From the NCBI GenBank assembly GCA_945874225.1, contig CAMCFT010000021.1, forward strand, positions 1-63,345: 63,345 bases of DNA, in the 5' to 3' direction. The stretch is from Flavobacterium psychrophilum (GTDB lineage: Bacteria > Bacteroidota > Bacteroidia > Flavobacteriales > Flavobacteriaceae). The translations under genes were made by a program, and so were the position numbers. Shown in pieces: positions 16,786-25,197 of this stretch. The notes under the pieces were generated by a model. The model worked only from the letters and a program-made list of their open reading frames with translations, ran no database searches and had not been told where the DNA came from. Position 1 is the first letter of the stretch, and each line of letters begins with the position of its first letter.

Positions 16786-17589
16786 CTAGAAAGCGTCCTC
16801 GACTTTCAAGCAGTTCCCACTGGAGAACAAGTAATAGTTTCCACCTACTTGTTGGTAGAACTCAATTCCGATGCACTGCAAAACGGTTGTGTTTACCGTT
16901 GGAACTGCTCCATTAGGTAAAGTTGCAACAATTGTTGTAGCAGGAACTGGAGCGTACAAATCCAAAAAGTCACTGTATTGAATATCGCTTATCTCATTCA
17001 AAGCTGCATCCATCGGATCATAGCTGTTTGTGGTAGCGTTGTATTCAAAATCACTCACTACTGAAAGAGAGCTAATCAAACGGAAGTGTGTGGCACCAGA
17101 TGGAGCACTCACCAAATTAGCTGGGTTAAAATCAGCAACTACAAACTCTCCGCTTTCTCTACCAACTGTATGAGTTAATGAGTAAGGAGCATTGAAAATG
17201 CCATTGAAAGAAGAGTTTTTGTCAAACTCGAAACCTTTCAAGTAATTACGTTGGGTACTGATTTCAATTTTTCTGTAGCCCCTAGCTTCAGTTTGGTCTT
17301 CCAAGTTGATTTTCTTCATAATTGAAGTTAATCTTCCTGTAACTTGACTGTCGGCCATTTGTTTCATCACTTGAGATAAGCCAGTTCGAACCGCTTTCCC
17401 GGCTTTGGCACAAGCGCCAAATTCATTCATATTCTCACGAGTTCTCTCGAACTCTGGTGCAGTGTTTACCTGATCACCACTAGGACCGCCAACCATTCCG
17501 GCGAAGTAACCTTCTTGTCCTTTAATTTTGAAGTGTCGGATGTCTCCAAGAGTTCCGACATACTTAATAACACCTTTCTGTCTTGCCAT
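16786..17589 (-). CDS. Conserved hypothetical protein of a phage-like cluster
   Basis: 267 aa, no signal peptide or membrane helix. N-terminus MARQKGVIKYVGTLGDIRHF and the phrase KINLEDQTEARGYRKIEIST look familiar from other Flavobacterium genomes beside DUF5675 genes, but I cannot name a function. The first 130 residues are basic and mixed; the rest is beta-rich with repeated Val/Thr/Ala stretches, as in structural proteins. It has its own terminator, suggesting it is made in larger amount than the genes behind it. A capsid- or fibre-like role is possible but unproven. Confidence 0.7.
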   Translation of the reverse strand: MARQKGVIKYVGTLGDIRHFKIKGQEGYFAGMVGGPSGDQVNTAPEFERTRENMNEFGACAKAGKAVRTGLSQVMKQMADSQVTGRLTSIMKKINLEDQTEARGYRKIEISTQRNYLKGFEFDKNSSFNGIFNAPYSLTHTVGRESGEFVVADFNPANLVSAPSGATHFRLISSLSVVSDFEYNATTNSYDPMDAALNEISDIQYSDFLDLYAPVPATTIVATLPNGAVPTVNTTVLQCIGIEFYQQVGGNYYLFSSGNCLKVEDAF

Positions 17590-17648
17590 TTTTTCTAATT
17601 TTTAAAAGTTAATATTTGCTTGCAATTGCAGTAACAAAGTTCAATGAT

Positions 17649-17656
17649 TATCTTTG
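17649..17656 (+). promoter_or_regulatory. -7 element for the nuclease gene
   Basis: TATCTTTG matches TAnnTTTG, with a TTG-rich stretch about 20-25 bp upstream. Transcription would start near 17663, which rules out the TTG codon at 17654 as start and favours the ATG at 17687. Confidence 0.5.
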
Positions 17657-17686
17657 AATATCAATAACTTAAAATACTGTAAATCA

Positions 17687-18178
17687 ATGCAATACAACGC
17701 AAAAGCACCGTACATAGTGGAATCCCACTGGCAAATTGAAGAAGTCCTTGATGGCGATAGCATCATCATTTGCCATCGTTTCACCCAAATGAAAAAAGAA
17801 ATCCGTCTTTATGGCTTGGATGCACCAGAAGTAAAGATTAACAGGAAGATGAAAGAGGATGAAGAGAAAAGCAGTTTGCCTGCCCAATTATTGCTCCAAT
17901 TTGGTTTGCAATCCTTGCACTTCGTTTTGTCGGTTGCACCGCCTAAAACGGTTGTAACTATCATTACTGAACAGGATAACTATTACGACTTCTGGAACAG
18001 GCAATTAGGGTATGTAATTTTGCCTGGTGGAATATGTTTAAATGAATTACTTTTACAAAATGGGTATGCTAAAGCAACCCAACATTATTATTGTGGCAAG
18101 TTAGCAGAATATCAAACGATGAACCGCCAAGCACAGCTTGATAATATTGGGATCTATAGTCAAGTAAAAGTATTCTGA
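17687..18178 (+). CDS. Thermonuclease (staphylococcal nuclease) family protein
   Basis: 163 aa. Matches SNase: EVLDGDSIII, IRLYGLDAPE with the catalytic Arg and Glu, and a later FWNRQLGYVIL that aligns with the RxLGYV active-site Arg strand; C-terminal LNELLLQNGYAKA is also family-typical. Family knowledge: Ca2+-dependent 5'-phosphodiesterase cutting DNA and RNA. No signal peptide is visible from this start, so it would act in the cytoplasm unless exported otherwise. It is divergent from the 267-aa phage-like gene and shares its 97-bp intergenic region. The longer TTG start (17654) lies inside the probable promoter. Confidence 0.88.
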   Translation: MQYNAKAPYIVESHWQIEEVLDGDSIIICHRFTQMKKEIRLYGLDAPEVKINRKMKEDEEKSSLPAQLLLQFGLQSLHFVLSVAPPKTVVTIITEQDNYYDFWNRQLGYVILPGGICLNELLLQNGYAKATQHYYCGKLAEYQTMNRQAQLDNIGIYSQVKVF

Positions 18179-18363
18179 TTTGTTGTACTTATGTTGTACT
18201 AGTGGGTTTTAAAAATTAAGGATTACCAATAAATACAATACCTTACAGGCGTAAGGAATATATATACTAGTTGGCAGCAAGGCTAAAGAATATGATTACT
18301 CAAAAATTAAAACTCCGAATACCAAATATTTTGAAAAAGCTAAAAATAGCGTAAAAAAAGGAA

Positions 18364-19326
18364 ATGAAAACAGAAAGTTCAAATCAAGCTTTAACAATCC
18401 AACTTCGCTATTGCTTTGAAGATGAAAATTTGCACTCTATGAACGCGGAAGTTTTCAACGAATGTGAAAGACAATTTATTAAAGTAATTAAAAGCACTGA
18501 AAAATATTTTGAGGACACTTTACAAATAAAAATCAAACCTCGAAAAGAAGGAAGTTTAATCGACGTTTTTACCGTAGCTGTTAATAATCCAGAAATTCGC
18601 ACAACTGCACTTGCTTTAATCACAATTTTTGCGACCAAATTTTTTGATTCAAAATTTTCATCTGCAAAACACAAAACTGATGAAACTGCAAAAAAACTAG
18701 AAAACCTACAAAGCATAAAAGAACAAATAAAAACTGGAAGTTTAACCTATAATGATTTCGATTACATTGCCAGTAATGATAAAGATTTGCGTAAACAAAA
18801 AAGTATCTTTTTTAAATCTGCTAAAAAGGAAACTGAAATCACAAAAATTGAGACAACCACAGTAACGTATTCTAAAATTCAGCCGATAATAATTATTGTT
18901 GAAAGAAAAGATTTCGATAGTTTTATTATAAATGAAACAACAGAAAAAACAGAAGAAACCCAAGAAGCAAAAATTTATATTGTGGCACCTGTTTTAATTC
19001 AAGGAAAAAAAAGTCCCGCTTGGCGTGGTATCTTTGAAGACATTCCAATAGACTTTAAAATATCTGACAAAGATTTTTTACAACAAGTTTATGGAAAACA
19101 AATAAAATTTAGCAATGGAACATTTATAAATTGTGAACTTAAAACAGTTTCTACATCAAACATAGAAACTGAAGAAACTAAAACATCAAGAGAAGTCATA
19201 AATGTAACAAATTATGGCGAAGACAATCAGCCAATAAAAACAATTGGTCATCGAAAGAAGTCAAAAAAAATAGACACGACACAACAATTAAATATGTTTA
19301 CAGACAAAAAATTAGAAACCGAATAA
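18364..19326 (+). CDS. Hypothetical protein with one hydrophobic segment
   Basis: 320 aa. Unrecognised. One hydrophobic stretch at ~75-92 (RTTALALITIFATKFF) could be a membrane helix; the rest is Lys/Glu/Thr-rich and soluble-looking, with IIIIVERKDFDSFI and IYIVAPVLIQGKKSPAWRGIFEDI as the best ordered parts. It is a lone plus-strand gene. The 185 bp before it hold nothing I can identify. The region behind it (19327-19478) looks like an attC-type structured spacer, so the gene may be a cassette. Confidence 0.75.
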   Translation: MKTESSNQALTIQLRYCFEDENLHSMNAEVFNECERQFIKVIKSTEKYFEDTLQIKIKPRKEGSLIDVFTVAVNNPEIRTTALALITIFATKFFDSKFSSAKHKTDETAKKLENLQSIKEQIKTGSLTYNDFDYIASNDKDLRKQKSIFFKSAKKETEITKIETTTVTYSKIQPIIIIVERKDFDSFIINETTEKTEETQEAKIYIVAPVLIQGKKSPAWRGIFEDIPIDFKISDKDFLQQVYGKQIKFSNGTFINCELKTVSTSNIETEETKTSREVINVTNYGEDNQPIKTIGHRKKSKKIDTTQQLNMFTDKKLETE

Positions 19327-19349
19327 AAACTTTGAGTATAAAAGCCCAG

Positions 19350-19478
19350 ACTGCCAACAGCTGTTTTGATATAGCTGGAGTTTACTGGAATTACCGTTTC
19401 GCATCAAGTTTTCGTTAAGCAGAAAATTGAGCGGTCACGAATTTCCAGCCATCTCAAAGCAGCGAAACGTTATATGCC
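19350..19478. repeat. attC-like structured spacer between two hypothetical genes
   Basis: From GCCAACAGCTG to GTTATATGCC (19469-19478). GTTATATGCC has an exact inverse copy, GGCATATAAC, at 20142-20151, on the other side of the next gene. The pattern resembles short-gene cassettes with attC-like ends seen in Bacteroidota, but the standard integron GTTRRRY / RYYYAAC boxes are not met exactly. Confidence 0.35.
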
Positions 19479-19522
19479 ATTGCCACCAGAACTACTTATT
19501 ATATAACCGAAAATATACAAAT

Positions 19523-20137
19523 ATGAATTTTTTAGCACAAACTATTTCAATTATAATTCAAATCATTTTACTCATCTTATCAATCATTTGGTACAGACAG
19601 AATTATGAAATTGAACCTTTAATTGGGATAATTGCTTTGAGTGGTAGTTCAATTATCAGTTTGTTAATGAGATTGGTTAAACGTCCAAAAATGCAATTAC
19701 ATCATTTAAAAACACATTCCGCAAGATGGACAAATGGTTTAACAAAGAATAATCCACAAGTAATTAGACTAGGGATTGATAATATTGATCAATATTGGGA
19801 TCTTGAGTGGCATTATAATTTAGAAATACGAAATAATTCAAGTTTCACTGCATATAATATCGTTGTAGAATATAACAACATTCCCGAAAAAACAATTGTC
19901 AAAGGTGAAATTGGTAAAATTGAACCTATTCAACCTCACGATATGAGAGAGTTTAAGATAAAAGTTACTCAAAGCGTTGAAGGAAATCATATTGAAGCAG
20001 ACAATTATTTGAAGCAAAATGAGGAAGTATTAACTAAGGATTTTACAATAACTCTTAAATATACTGATGAAAGTGGAATTCGCTTTCGAACAAAATATTT
20101 GTGGCTAAGTAAAAAAAATGAGTTTTTAATATTTTAG
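19523..20137 (+). CDS. Membrane-anchored hypothetical protein
   Basis: 204 aa from the ATG at 19523; an upstream ATG at 19427 would add 32 residues coded by the attC-like spacer and destroy the N-terminal membrane topology. Two membrane helices at ~2-20 and ~32-50 (TISIIIQIILLILSIIWY; IIALSGSSIISLLMRLV) are followed by a beta-rich cytoplasmic domain (~75-200) with an Ig-like strand pattern (WHYNLEIRNNSSFTAYNIVVEYNNIPE). Flanked by inverted 10-bp repeats GTTATATGCC / GGCATATAAC. Function unknown. Confidence 0.75.
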   Translation: MNFLAQTISIIIQIILLILSIIWYRQNYEIEPLIGIIALSGSSIISLLMRLVKRPKMQLHHLKTHSARWTNGLTKNNPQVIRLGIDNIDQYWDLEWHYNLEIRNNSSFTAYNIVVEYNNIPEKTIVKGEIGKIEPIQPHDMREFKIKVTQSVEGNHIEADNYLKQNEEVLTKDFTITLKYTDESGIRFRTKYLWLSKKNEFLIF

Positions 20138-20141
20138 TAAC

Positions 20142-20151
20142 GGCATATAAC
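20142..20151. repeat. Inverse partner of the GTTATATGCC site
   Basis: GGCATATAAC, 4 bp after the stop of the 204-aa gene; perfect inverse complement of 19469-19478. Marks the 3' end of the candidate cassette. Confidence 0.4.
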
Positions 20152-20276
20152 AGCTAGTAAGCAATAGTCGGGAATTAGGCTTAATGGAAAGGTTGTTTTG
20201 TACTTGGAAAACTAGTGATTATCCGAAGTATAAGGATTATTAACCCCCACTGGCGCTCGTTTGTCCACATTCTCTT

Positions 20277-20424
20277 GTGCTCGATTGCATCGAGTACCTA
20301 CTTAAATTAGAGAAAAAATCGTAGCGTTTGCAACGCAGTTAATAAAAAAAATTGAGAAGAGCCGCGTTTAAAACGCTATATTTGGTTTAAAGAAGTAAGA
20401 AGATACTCGATGCAATCGGGCACC
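20277..20424. repeat. REP-like inverted repeat
   Basis: GTGCTCGATTGCATCGAGTA on the left and the near-perfect inverse complement ATACTCGATGCAATCGGGCAC on the right enclose two smaller motifs, GTAGCGTTTGCAACGC and GCGTTTAAAACGCTA. It fills the gap between the hypothetical gene and mcrB. No transposase gene is nearby. Nothing else is visible in 20152-20540. Confidence 0.55.
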
Positions 20425-20540
20425 AGATTGGTCTTCAAGGAAATATTTGGACAGGCAGAGAATTTTAAAAAACATAACAAGCAATAATACTAAAACAGTA
20501 AAATTTCAAATATTTTTTTGAAGGAACAATATTCAATATT

Positions 20541-20624
20541 ATGCAAAGAGATATCGTAGAAGATAAATTATTACAAAATTCAGATAAAGAAAAAGTATTA
20601 TGCAAACACAATTTCAATACATAG
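20541..20624 (+). CDS. Possible 27-codon leader ORF overlapping mcrB start
   Basis: Reads MQRDIVEDKLLQNSDKEKVL and seven more residues, then stops 25 bp inside mcrB in another frame. It has an ATG 59 bp before the mcrB ATG and could couple or tune mcrB translation. Such short ORFs occur by chance in AT-rich DNA, so this is weak. Confidence 0.2.
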   Translation: MQRDIVEDKLLQNSDKEKVLCKHNFNT

Positions 20625-23230
20625 TCGATTTAGCTAAGCAATACAATGGATATGCAGAAAATCCTGATGTTTTGTATATGGCTTTAAACAATTTGCCAGA
20701 AGAAGTAATTACCGAAGTTTACAGAGACTATGGCAATCCTGAAAACAGATTTCAACCAGTAAATTTATTGCGTGCTGAAATCGCAAGACAAATCTTGAAC
20801 CGTGTACCTATCAATGCTGATTTTATTAATGACGTTAAAGCTAGAATTAGATATAAGGATGTAGCATACTTTAAACATTTGTCACCAGCATTTCTAAATG
20901 AATTGTTAGTGTATCCAGTTGGTAAAAGAGATATGTTTGCAAATTGGCAAAAACCTTGGGGTATTTTGCATACCTTTTTTTACAATAAATGGACAAAACA
21001 AAAAGAAAATGTTCAAAATTATTTAGAACAAATTTGCAAAGACCTTTTGCAAAAATTAGACTTAAAAGAGTACACCTACCATAAAGTTGATTTTCAAGGC
21101 CCATCTAATTTTGGTGATGTTACATGTTGGATTGCATTATATCCAATTATAAAAAACTCTCATAAAGATGCCTATCAATTTTTTATTACTTTGGAGAATA
21201 GCCCTAAAGCTGGAATGCTAGCTGGTCATTCATTAAGAAATGCAAAGCCGGACAAGTTGAGAAGAGTAAACGGTTATTCAGACATATTACAATATTTTGA
21301 AGAAGTAAAATCCGAAATTCTAAAATTAAATAAAGAAAGTAGAAATTATTTCAAGTTTGCACCAGGAAGTCAAGCGTCAGAATGGGAAGGATTTTATAAT
21401 GATGGTATTGCAGCAATTGATTACAGTAATATCAATATTGGCGACCTAAATCAATTTGAGGACTACAAGGAAATGCTCAATAAAGCTGGTTTACCTGCTG
21501 ATAGTCAATCAAATCAAGCCCAAAATCTGTGGTTTTTTAAAACTGCCAACAAAAGCGATGTAGTTTTTGCAAACAAAGGGGTTAATACGTGTTTAGGAAT
21601 TGGAATTATAGAGAGTGATTATTACTACGATAAAAATACAAATGGTTACAATCATAGGAGAAAAGTAAACTGGTTAACAGACAAAGTATATCAATACAAA
21701 TCAAATACACATAAAGATTACAAAACGCTTTTCAGACCAGATACGTTCAGTCCAACAAAACCTTGGGAATTTCTATTAAGCGAATATGCTAGATTGTACC
21801 CGGAATTAGTGCCTATTTTTCAAAAGCAAAACTTAATTTTCAATAGCGAACAAACTATAAATACGGATGCAGTTGAAGAAATAGAAGAATTGGATGAAAT
21901 TGAAATTGCAGAACCAATAAATTTTTGGTGGCTCAATGCTAATCCTAAAATTTGGAGTATTTCCAATAATAAAGAAGGTGAATTACAAACCTATACAACT
22001 CACAACGAGAAAGGAAACAAGCGCAGGATATACAAATATTTTGAGCAAGCTAAACCTGGGGATATAATTATTGGTTATGAAAGCACACCAACCAAACAAA
22101 TCAAGGCAATCTACGAAGTTACTAAAGGTATTCACAACACCGATAAAGGCGAAGAAATAGAATTTGAATTAGTTGAAAAATTAGAAATACCAGTAAGTTG
22201 GAATGAATTAAAAAACAATCCTGCTTTACAAAACTGTGAAGTGTTTATCAATAATCAAGGAAGCTTATTCAAAATAACAGAAGAAGAATACGATATAATT
22301 CGCGAAGTAATAGATAACAAAAATATTATTAGCGAAAAACTATTGCAACATAGTAACATAAAGAAATACAAATTCTCTGAAGATGCTGACAAGCCATTTA
22401 TCAGTGAAGAACAATTTTTAAAATCCGTTTCACTTTTAAAAAGAAAGAAGAATATAATTCTACAAGGTCCACCAGGAGTTGGTAAAACTTTTATTGCTAG
22501 AAAACTGGCGTATGAAATTATGCAAGAAATAAAAGATGCCAGTATTGAAATGGTACAATTTCATCAATCGTACAGCTATGAAGATTTCATTCAAGGATTA
22601 AGACCAACACAAAAAGGAGGATTTGATTTAAAAGATGGTATTTTCTATACATTTTGTCAAAGAGCATTAGCACATCCCGAAAGACCTTTCTTTTTTATTA
22701 TTGATGAAATAAACAGAGGTAATTTAAGCAAGATTTTTGGTGAATTGATGATGTTAATCGAGGCAGATAAAAGAGCCGAAAAATATGCTTTAAAATTAAC
22801 CTATGCAGAAGACGAAGAAGACCGCTTTTTTGTACCCGAAAATCTATATATTATTGGCACAATGAATACAGCAGACCGTTCACTGGCAATAGTAGATTAT
22901 GCTTTAAGACGACGATTTGCATTTATAAGTTTACAACCTGATTATGGAGATAACTTCCGCACTTTCTTATCTTCAAATGGACTTTCAAATAGTATGATTG
23001 AACACATTAGTTCATCAGTATTTAAAGTCAATGAAAAAATCAAAGCAGATAGTAATCTTGGAGAAGGTTTTCAAATAGGACATAGTTATTTTTGTAATTT
23101 CAGTAATACGGAAGATGAAAATATCTGGTGGCAAGAAATTATCGATTTTGAATTGAAACCTTTACTAGAAGAAATTTGGTTTGATGAATTGAATAATGTT
23201 TCAGAAATGATAAGATTACTTTCAAAATAA
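20600..23230 (+). CDS. mcrB: McrB-type restriction NTPase with EVE domain
   Basis: 876 aa. Order: unassigned N-terminal domain (~1-290); an EVE/PUA-like domain at ~437-565 (NFWWLNANPKIWSI ... YEVTKGIH), a fold used to recognise modified cytosine; and an AAA+ McrB motor with Walker A GPPGVGKT (~624-631), Walker B FFFIIDEINRGN (~697-708) and the family signature IGTMNTADRSLAIVDYALRRRF. Family knowledge: McrB assembles into NTPase rings, binds modified DNA through its N-terminal domains and drives McrC. Ends 2 bp before mcrC. The EVE domain suggests a target such as modified phage DNA; the exact base cannot be read from sequence. Confidence 0.93.
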   Translation: MQTQFQYIVDLAKQYNGYAENPDVLYMALNNLPEEVITEVYRDYGNPENRFQPVNLLRAEIARQILNRVPINADFINDVKARIRYKDVAYFKHLSPAFLNELLVYPVGKRDMFANWQKPWGILHTFFYNKWTKQKENVQNYLEQICKDLLQKLDLKEYTYHKVDFQGPSNFGDVTCWIALYPIIKNSHKDAYQFFITLENSPKAGMLAGHSLRNAKPDKLRRVNGYSDILQYFEEVKSEILKLNKESRNYFKFAPGSQASEWEGFYNDGIAAIDYSNINIGDLNQFEDYKEMLNKAGLPADSQSNQAQNLWFFKTANKSDVVFANKGVNTCLGIGIIESDYYYDKNTNGYNHRRKVNWLTDKVYQYKSNTHKDYKTLFRPDTFSPTKPWEFLLSEYARLYPELVPIFQKQNLIFNSEQTINTDAVEEIEELDEIEIAEPINFWWLNANPKIWSISNNKEGELQTYTTHNEKGNKRRIYKYFEQAKPGDIIIGYESTPTKQIKAIYEVTKGIHNTDKGEEIEFELVEKLEIPVSWNELKNNPALQNCEVFINNQGSLFKITEEEYDIIREVIDNKNIISEKLLQHSNIKKYKFSEDADKPFISEEQFLKSVSLLKRKKNIILQGPPGVGKTFIARKLAYEIMQEIKDASIEMVQFHQSYSYEDFIQGLRPTQKGGFDLKDGIFYTFCQRALAHPERPFFFIIDEINRGNLSKIFGELMMLIEADKRAEKYALKLTYAEDEEDRFFVPENLYIIGTMNTADRSLAIVDYALRRRFAFISLQPDYGDNFRTFLSSNGLSNSMIEHISSSVFKVNEKIKADSNLGEGFQIGHSYFCNFSNTEDENIWWQEIIDFELKPLLEEIWFDELNNVSEMIRLLSK

Positions 23231-23232
23231 CA

Positions 23233-24276
23233 ATGCAAATTCCAATTGAAAATATATACTATCTTTTATGCTATGCTTGGAATAAGCTGGAAGAGAAAGA
23301 GCGTGTAAACGTGTCAGTTGATGATAAAACAGAGTTACTTGACCTGTTTGCTAAAATTCTAATTAACGGAACTAAAATACTACTCAAAAGAGGTATTGAC
23401 AGGAGTTATATAGATTTCACAGATGAAATTGCAGGAGTTAAAGGAAAAGTTCAAATCAGTCAGACTTTAAAAAGCAATTTACTTTTCAAGCAAAGAACAA
23501 TTTGCACTTTTGATACTTTTTCCTCAAACATTTTAACCAATCGAATTTTAGTTTCTACAATATATTCATTATCAAGAACCAAAGGACTTGATAAGGATTT
23601 AAAAAAGGAATTAATTACGCTTCAAAGAATGTTTTCAGGCATTGAATTAATTCAATTAAATAATTCCATTTTCAGCCAAATCAAGTTAAATAGAAACAAT
23701 CGTTTTTATGGCTTTTTGATGAATGTTTGCCAGATAATCTATGAAAATACCTTGCCATCAGAAGAACAAGGGAATTATAAATTTACAGATTTCACTAGGG
23801 ATGAACGTAAAATGAACCAACTCTTTGAGGCATTCATTAGAAACTTTTATAAAATAGAGCAAAGCAAATACAACATTGTAAAAAAGGAAACTATATACTG
23901 GCAATTTAAATATGAAGAAAGAGATGGTTTTCAGTTTGTACCAAAAATGGAAACCGATATTACATTAGAAAATAACTCCGAAAAGATAATTATTGATGCT
24001 AAGTATTATAGAGAAACAATGGTAATCAACTATGATAAAGAGAAAATCAAATCAAATAATTTATACCAATTATTCAGTTACTTACTAAATCAAGAAGATA
24101 ATACCCCAAAAACCGAAAATGCAAAAGGCATACTTCTTTATCCTACAATTGAAAAGGATTATGATTTGCAATACAAGTACAAAACCCACACGATTGAAAT
24201 CAGAACTATAAATCTAAATGCAAACTGGAAACTAATTTCTAATCGACTAAAAGAGATTATTGGATTTAATAATTAA
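23233..24276 (+). CDS. mcrC: McrC-type restriction endonuclease subunit
   Basis: 347 aa. N-terminal McrC pattern MQIPIENIYYLLCYAWNKLEE, then the central McrC domain (DEIAGVKGKVQISQTL, a short conserved strip in this family), and a C-terminal PD-(D/E)xK nuclease core: METDITLENNSEKIIIDAKYY, with Asp of ETD and D-x-K of IDAKY. Family knowledge: McrC binds the McrB ring and cuts DNA. It starts 2 bp after mcrB and ends 29 bp before the third cassette-end repeat. Looks complete and intact. Confidence 0.93.
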   Translation: MQIPIENIYYLLCYAWNKLEEKERVNVSVDDKTELLDLFAKILINGTKILLKRGIDRSYIDFTDEIAGVKGKVQISQTLKSNLLFKQRTICTFDTFSSNILTNRILVSTIYSLSRTKGLDKDLKKELITLQRMFSGIELIQLNNSIFSQIKLNRNNRFYGFLMNVCQIIYENTLPSEEQGNYKFTDFTRDERKMNQLFEAFIRNFYKIEQSKYNIVKKETIYWQFKYEERDGFQFVPKMETDITLENNSEKIIIDAKYYRETMVINYDKEKIKSNNLYQLFSYLLNQEDNTPKTENAKGILLYPTIEKDYDLQYKYKTHTIEIRTINLNANWKLISNRLKEIIGFNN

Positions 24277-24305
24277 TCGTTACAGAAAATATATTTTAAA
24301 AAAAC

Positions 24306-24354
24306 CATTATCTCATTCACCTGCAAAAAACCCTCGCTTAGTCTAAGTATTCCT
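24306..24354 (+). repeat. Cassette-end repeat, copy 3 (diverged)
   Basis: 49 bp that match the first 49 positions of copies 1 and 2 with about seven changes, for example CATTATCTCATTCACCTGCA for CATTATCTCATTCATCTGCA. Begins 29 bp after the mcrC stop and abuts the stop codon of a decayed minus-strand repeat-protein unit. The 6-bp inverted repeat of copies 1-2 is altered. Confidence 0.75.
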
Positions 24355-24535
24355 TCAAGAATCTTTCGCTTTGGGCAATGGTTTTTTCAACGTAGTTATA
24401 AAAACTTGTCCCACCTTGTCATTGCTCGGTACTGCTCCGAAGTCCTTCATGTAAGGCGGTTGTACTCTCGTATTCAACTTCTCGGTACTAGATTCAACTT
24501 TAAGATTCTTTCTTTTTAGGCAATGGTTTTTTTAA
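24355..24535 (-). pseudogene. Decayed unit of the KKPLPK repeat protein
   Basis: On the minus strand one frame reads TRVQPPYMKDFGAVPSNDKV and continues GQVFITTLKKPLPKAKDS to a stop at 24355. There is no ATG before the conserved part and an in-frame stop precedes it. A second frame just upstream carries only the module tail (LKKPLPKKKES, then stop). These are broken copies of the module in the next two genes. Confidence 0.6.
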
Positions 24536-24556
24536 CTACAGACGCCTTTTGGTTAT

Positions 24557-25033
24557 CTAATCAGTCCGCCAAATTTCCCCTGAGTCTATCATTTTCTGCA
24601 ACCTCGCTTGTGCTATTTCTCCTGCCTTTTTGTCGTAGGCTTCCCATAATTCTTTCGGAAAGTCTTTTTGTTCTATCGCTTCTGTGGATTCCAATATCTG
24701 TAATTTCTCGAAGTCCGTCTGTGACAGAGGCAAGCTGATTTTTGTTAAGTCTATTGCTTTCTTTTTAGGCAATCCCTTTTTCGTTGAGATTACGAAGGAT
24801 TGCCCCACCTTGTCGTTGGTTGCTACTGATTTTAATTTTATCAAGTAGTTCGGTACGACGTACGGGGTCGACGTATCTGGATTCGACGAAGTTGGCAATG
24901 GCTTTTTCAACGTAGTTATAAAAACTTTTCCCACGTTTTCGTTGGTCGGTACTGAGTCGAAGTCCTTCAAGTATGGCGGGTCTACTCTTGTAACCATCTT
25001 CTCGGTACTTGATTTTGTGGTCTTCTTTTTCAT
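24557..25033 (-). CDS. Two-module KKPLPK repeat protein, unknown function
   Basis: 158 aa, basic, no signal peptide. Two copies of a ~33-aa module: RVDPPYLKDFDSVPTNENV..FITTLKKPLP (~16-48) and VVPNYLIKLKSVATNDKVGQ..VISTKKGLPKKK (~58-92), followed by a unique acidic tail that ends DSGEIWRTD. Its ATG lies 2 bp after the stop of the 53-aa paralogue, so the two are translated together. The module may bind a partner through the conserved P-PY-K and KK-LPK ends; this is inference. I do not know the family. It is unrelated in strand and content to the McrBC genes it faces. Confidence 0.65.
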   Translation of the reverse strand: MKKKTTKSSTEKMVTRVDPPYLKDFDSVPTNENVGKVFITTLKKPLPTSSNPDTSTPYVVPNYLIKLKSVATNDKVGQSFVISTKKGLPKKKAIDLTKISLPLSQTDFEKLQILESTEAIEQKDFPKELWEAYDKKAGEIAQARLQKMIDSGEIWRTD

Positions 25034-25035
25034 AT

Positions 25036-25197
25036 TTAAGAATCTTTGGTTTTGGGCAAGGGCTTTTTCACTGAGATTACGAAGGTTTGTCCCACCTTGT
25101 CGTTGGTCGGCACTGCTCCGAATCTTTTCAAGTAAGGCGGGTCTACTCTTGTAGTCAACTTCTCTGGATTCGATGCTTCTGGTTTTTCCTTTTTCAT
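25036..25197 (-). CDS. One-module KKPLPK repeat protein
   Basis: 53 aa: an MKKEKPEASNPEKLTTRVDP start, then the module PPYLKRFGAVPTNDKVGQ and the KKPLPK end. It is intact from ATG to stop, keeps the module that recurs in the next gene, and is separated from it by 2 bp. Conservation between copies at the protein level while DNA diverges suggests these were real genes. Function unknown. Confidence 0.55.
   Translation of the reverse strand: MKKEKPEASNPEKLTTRVDPPYLKRFGAVPTNDKVGQTFVISVKKPLPKTKDS

Noticed and set aside
24340..25197. Repeat array considered as a CRISPR
   Set aside because: Repeat units are about 100-150 bp, differ in sequence and code for a conserved peptide; there are no short identical repeats with unique spacers and no cas genes.
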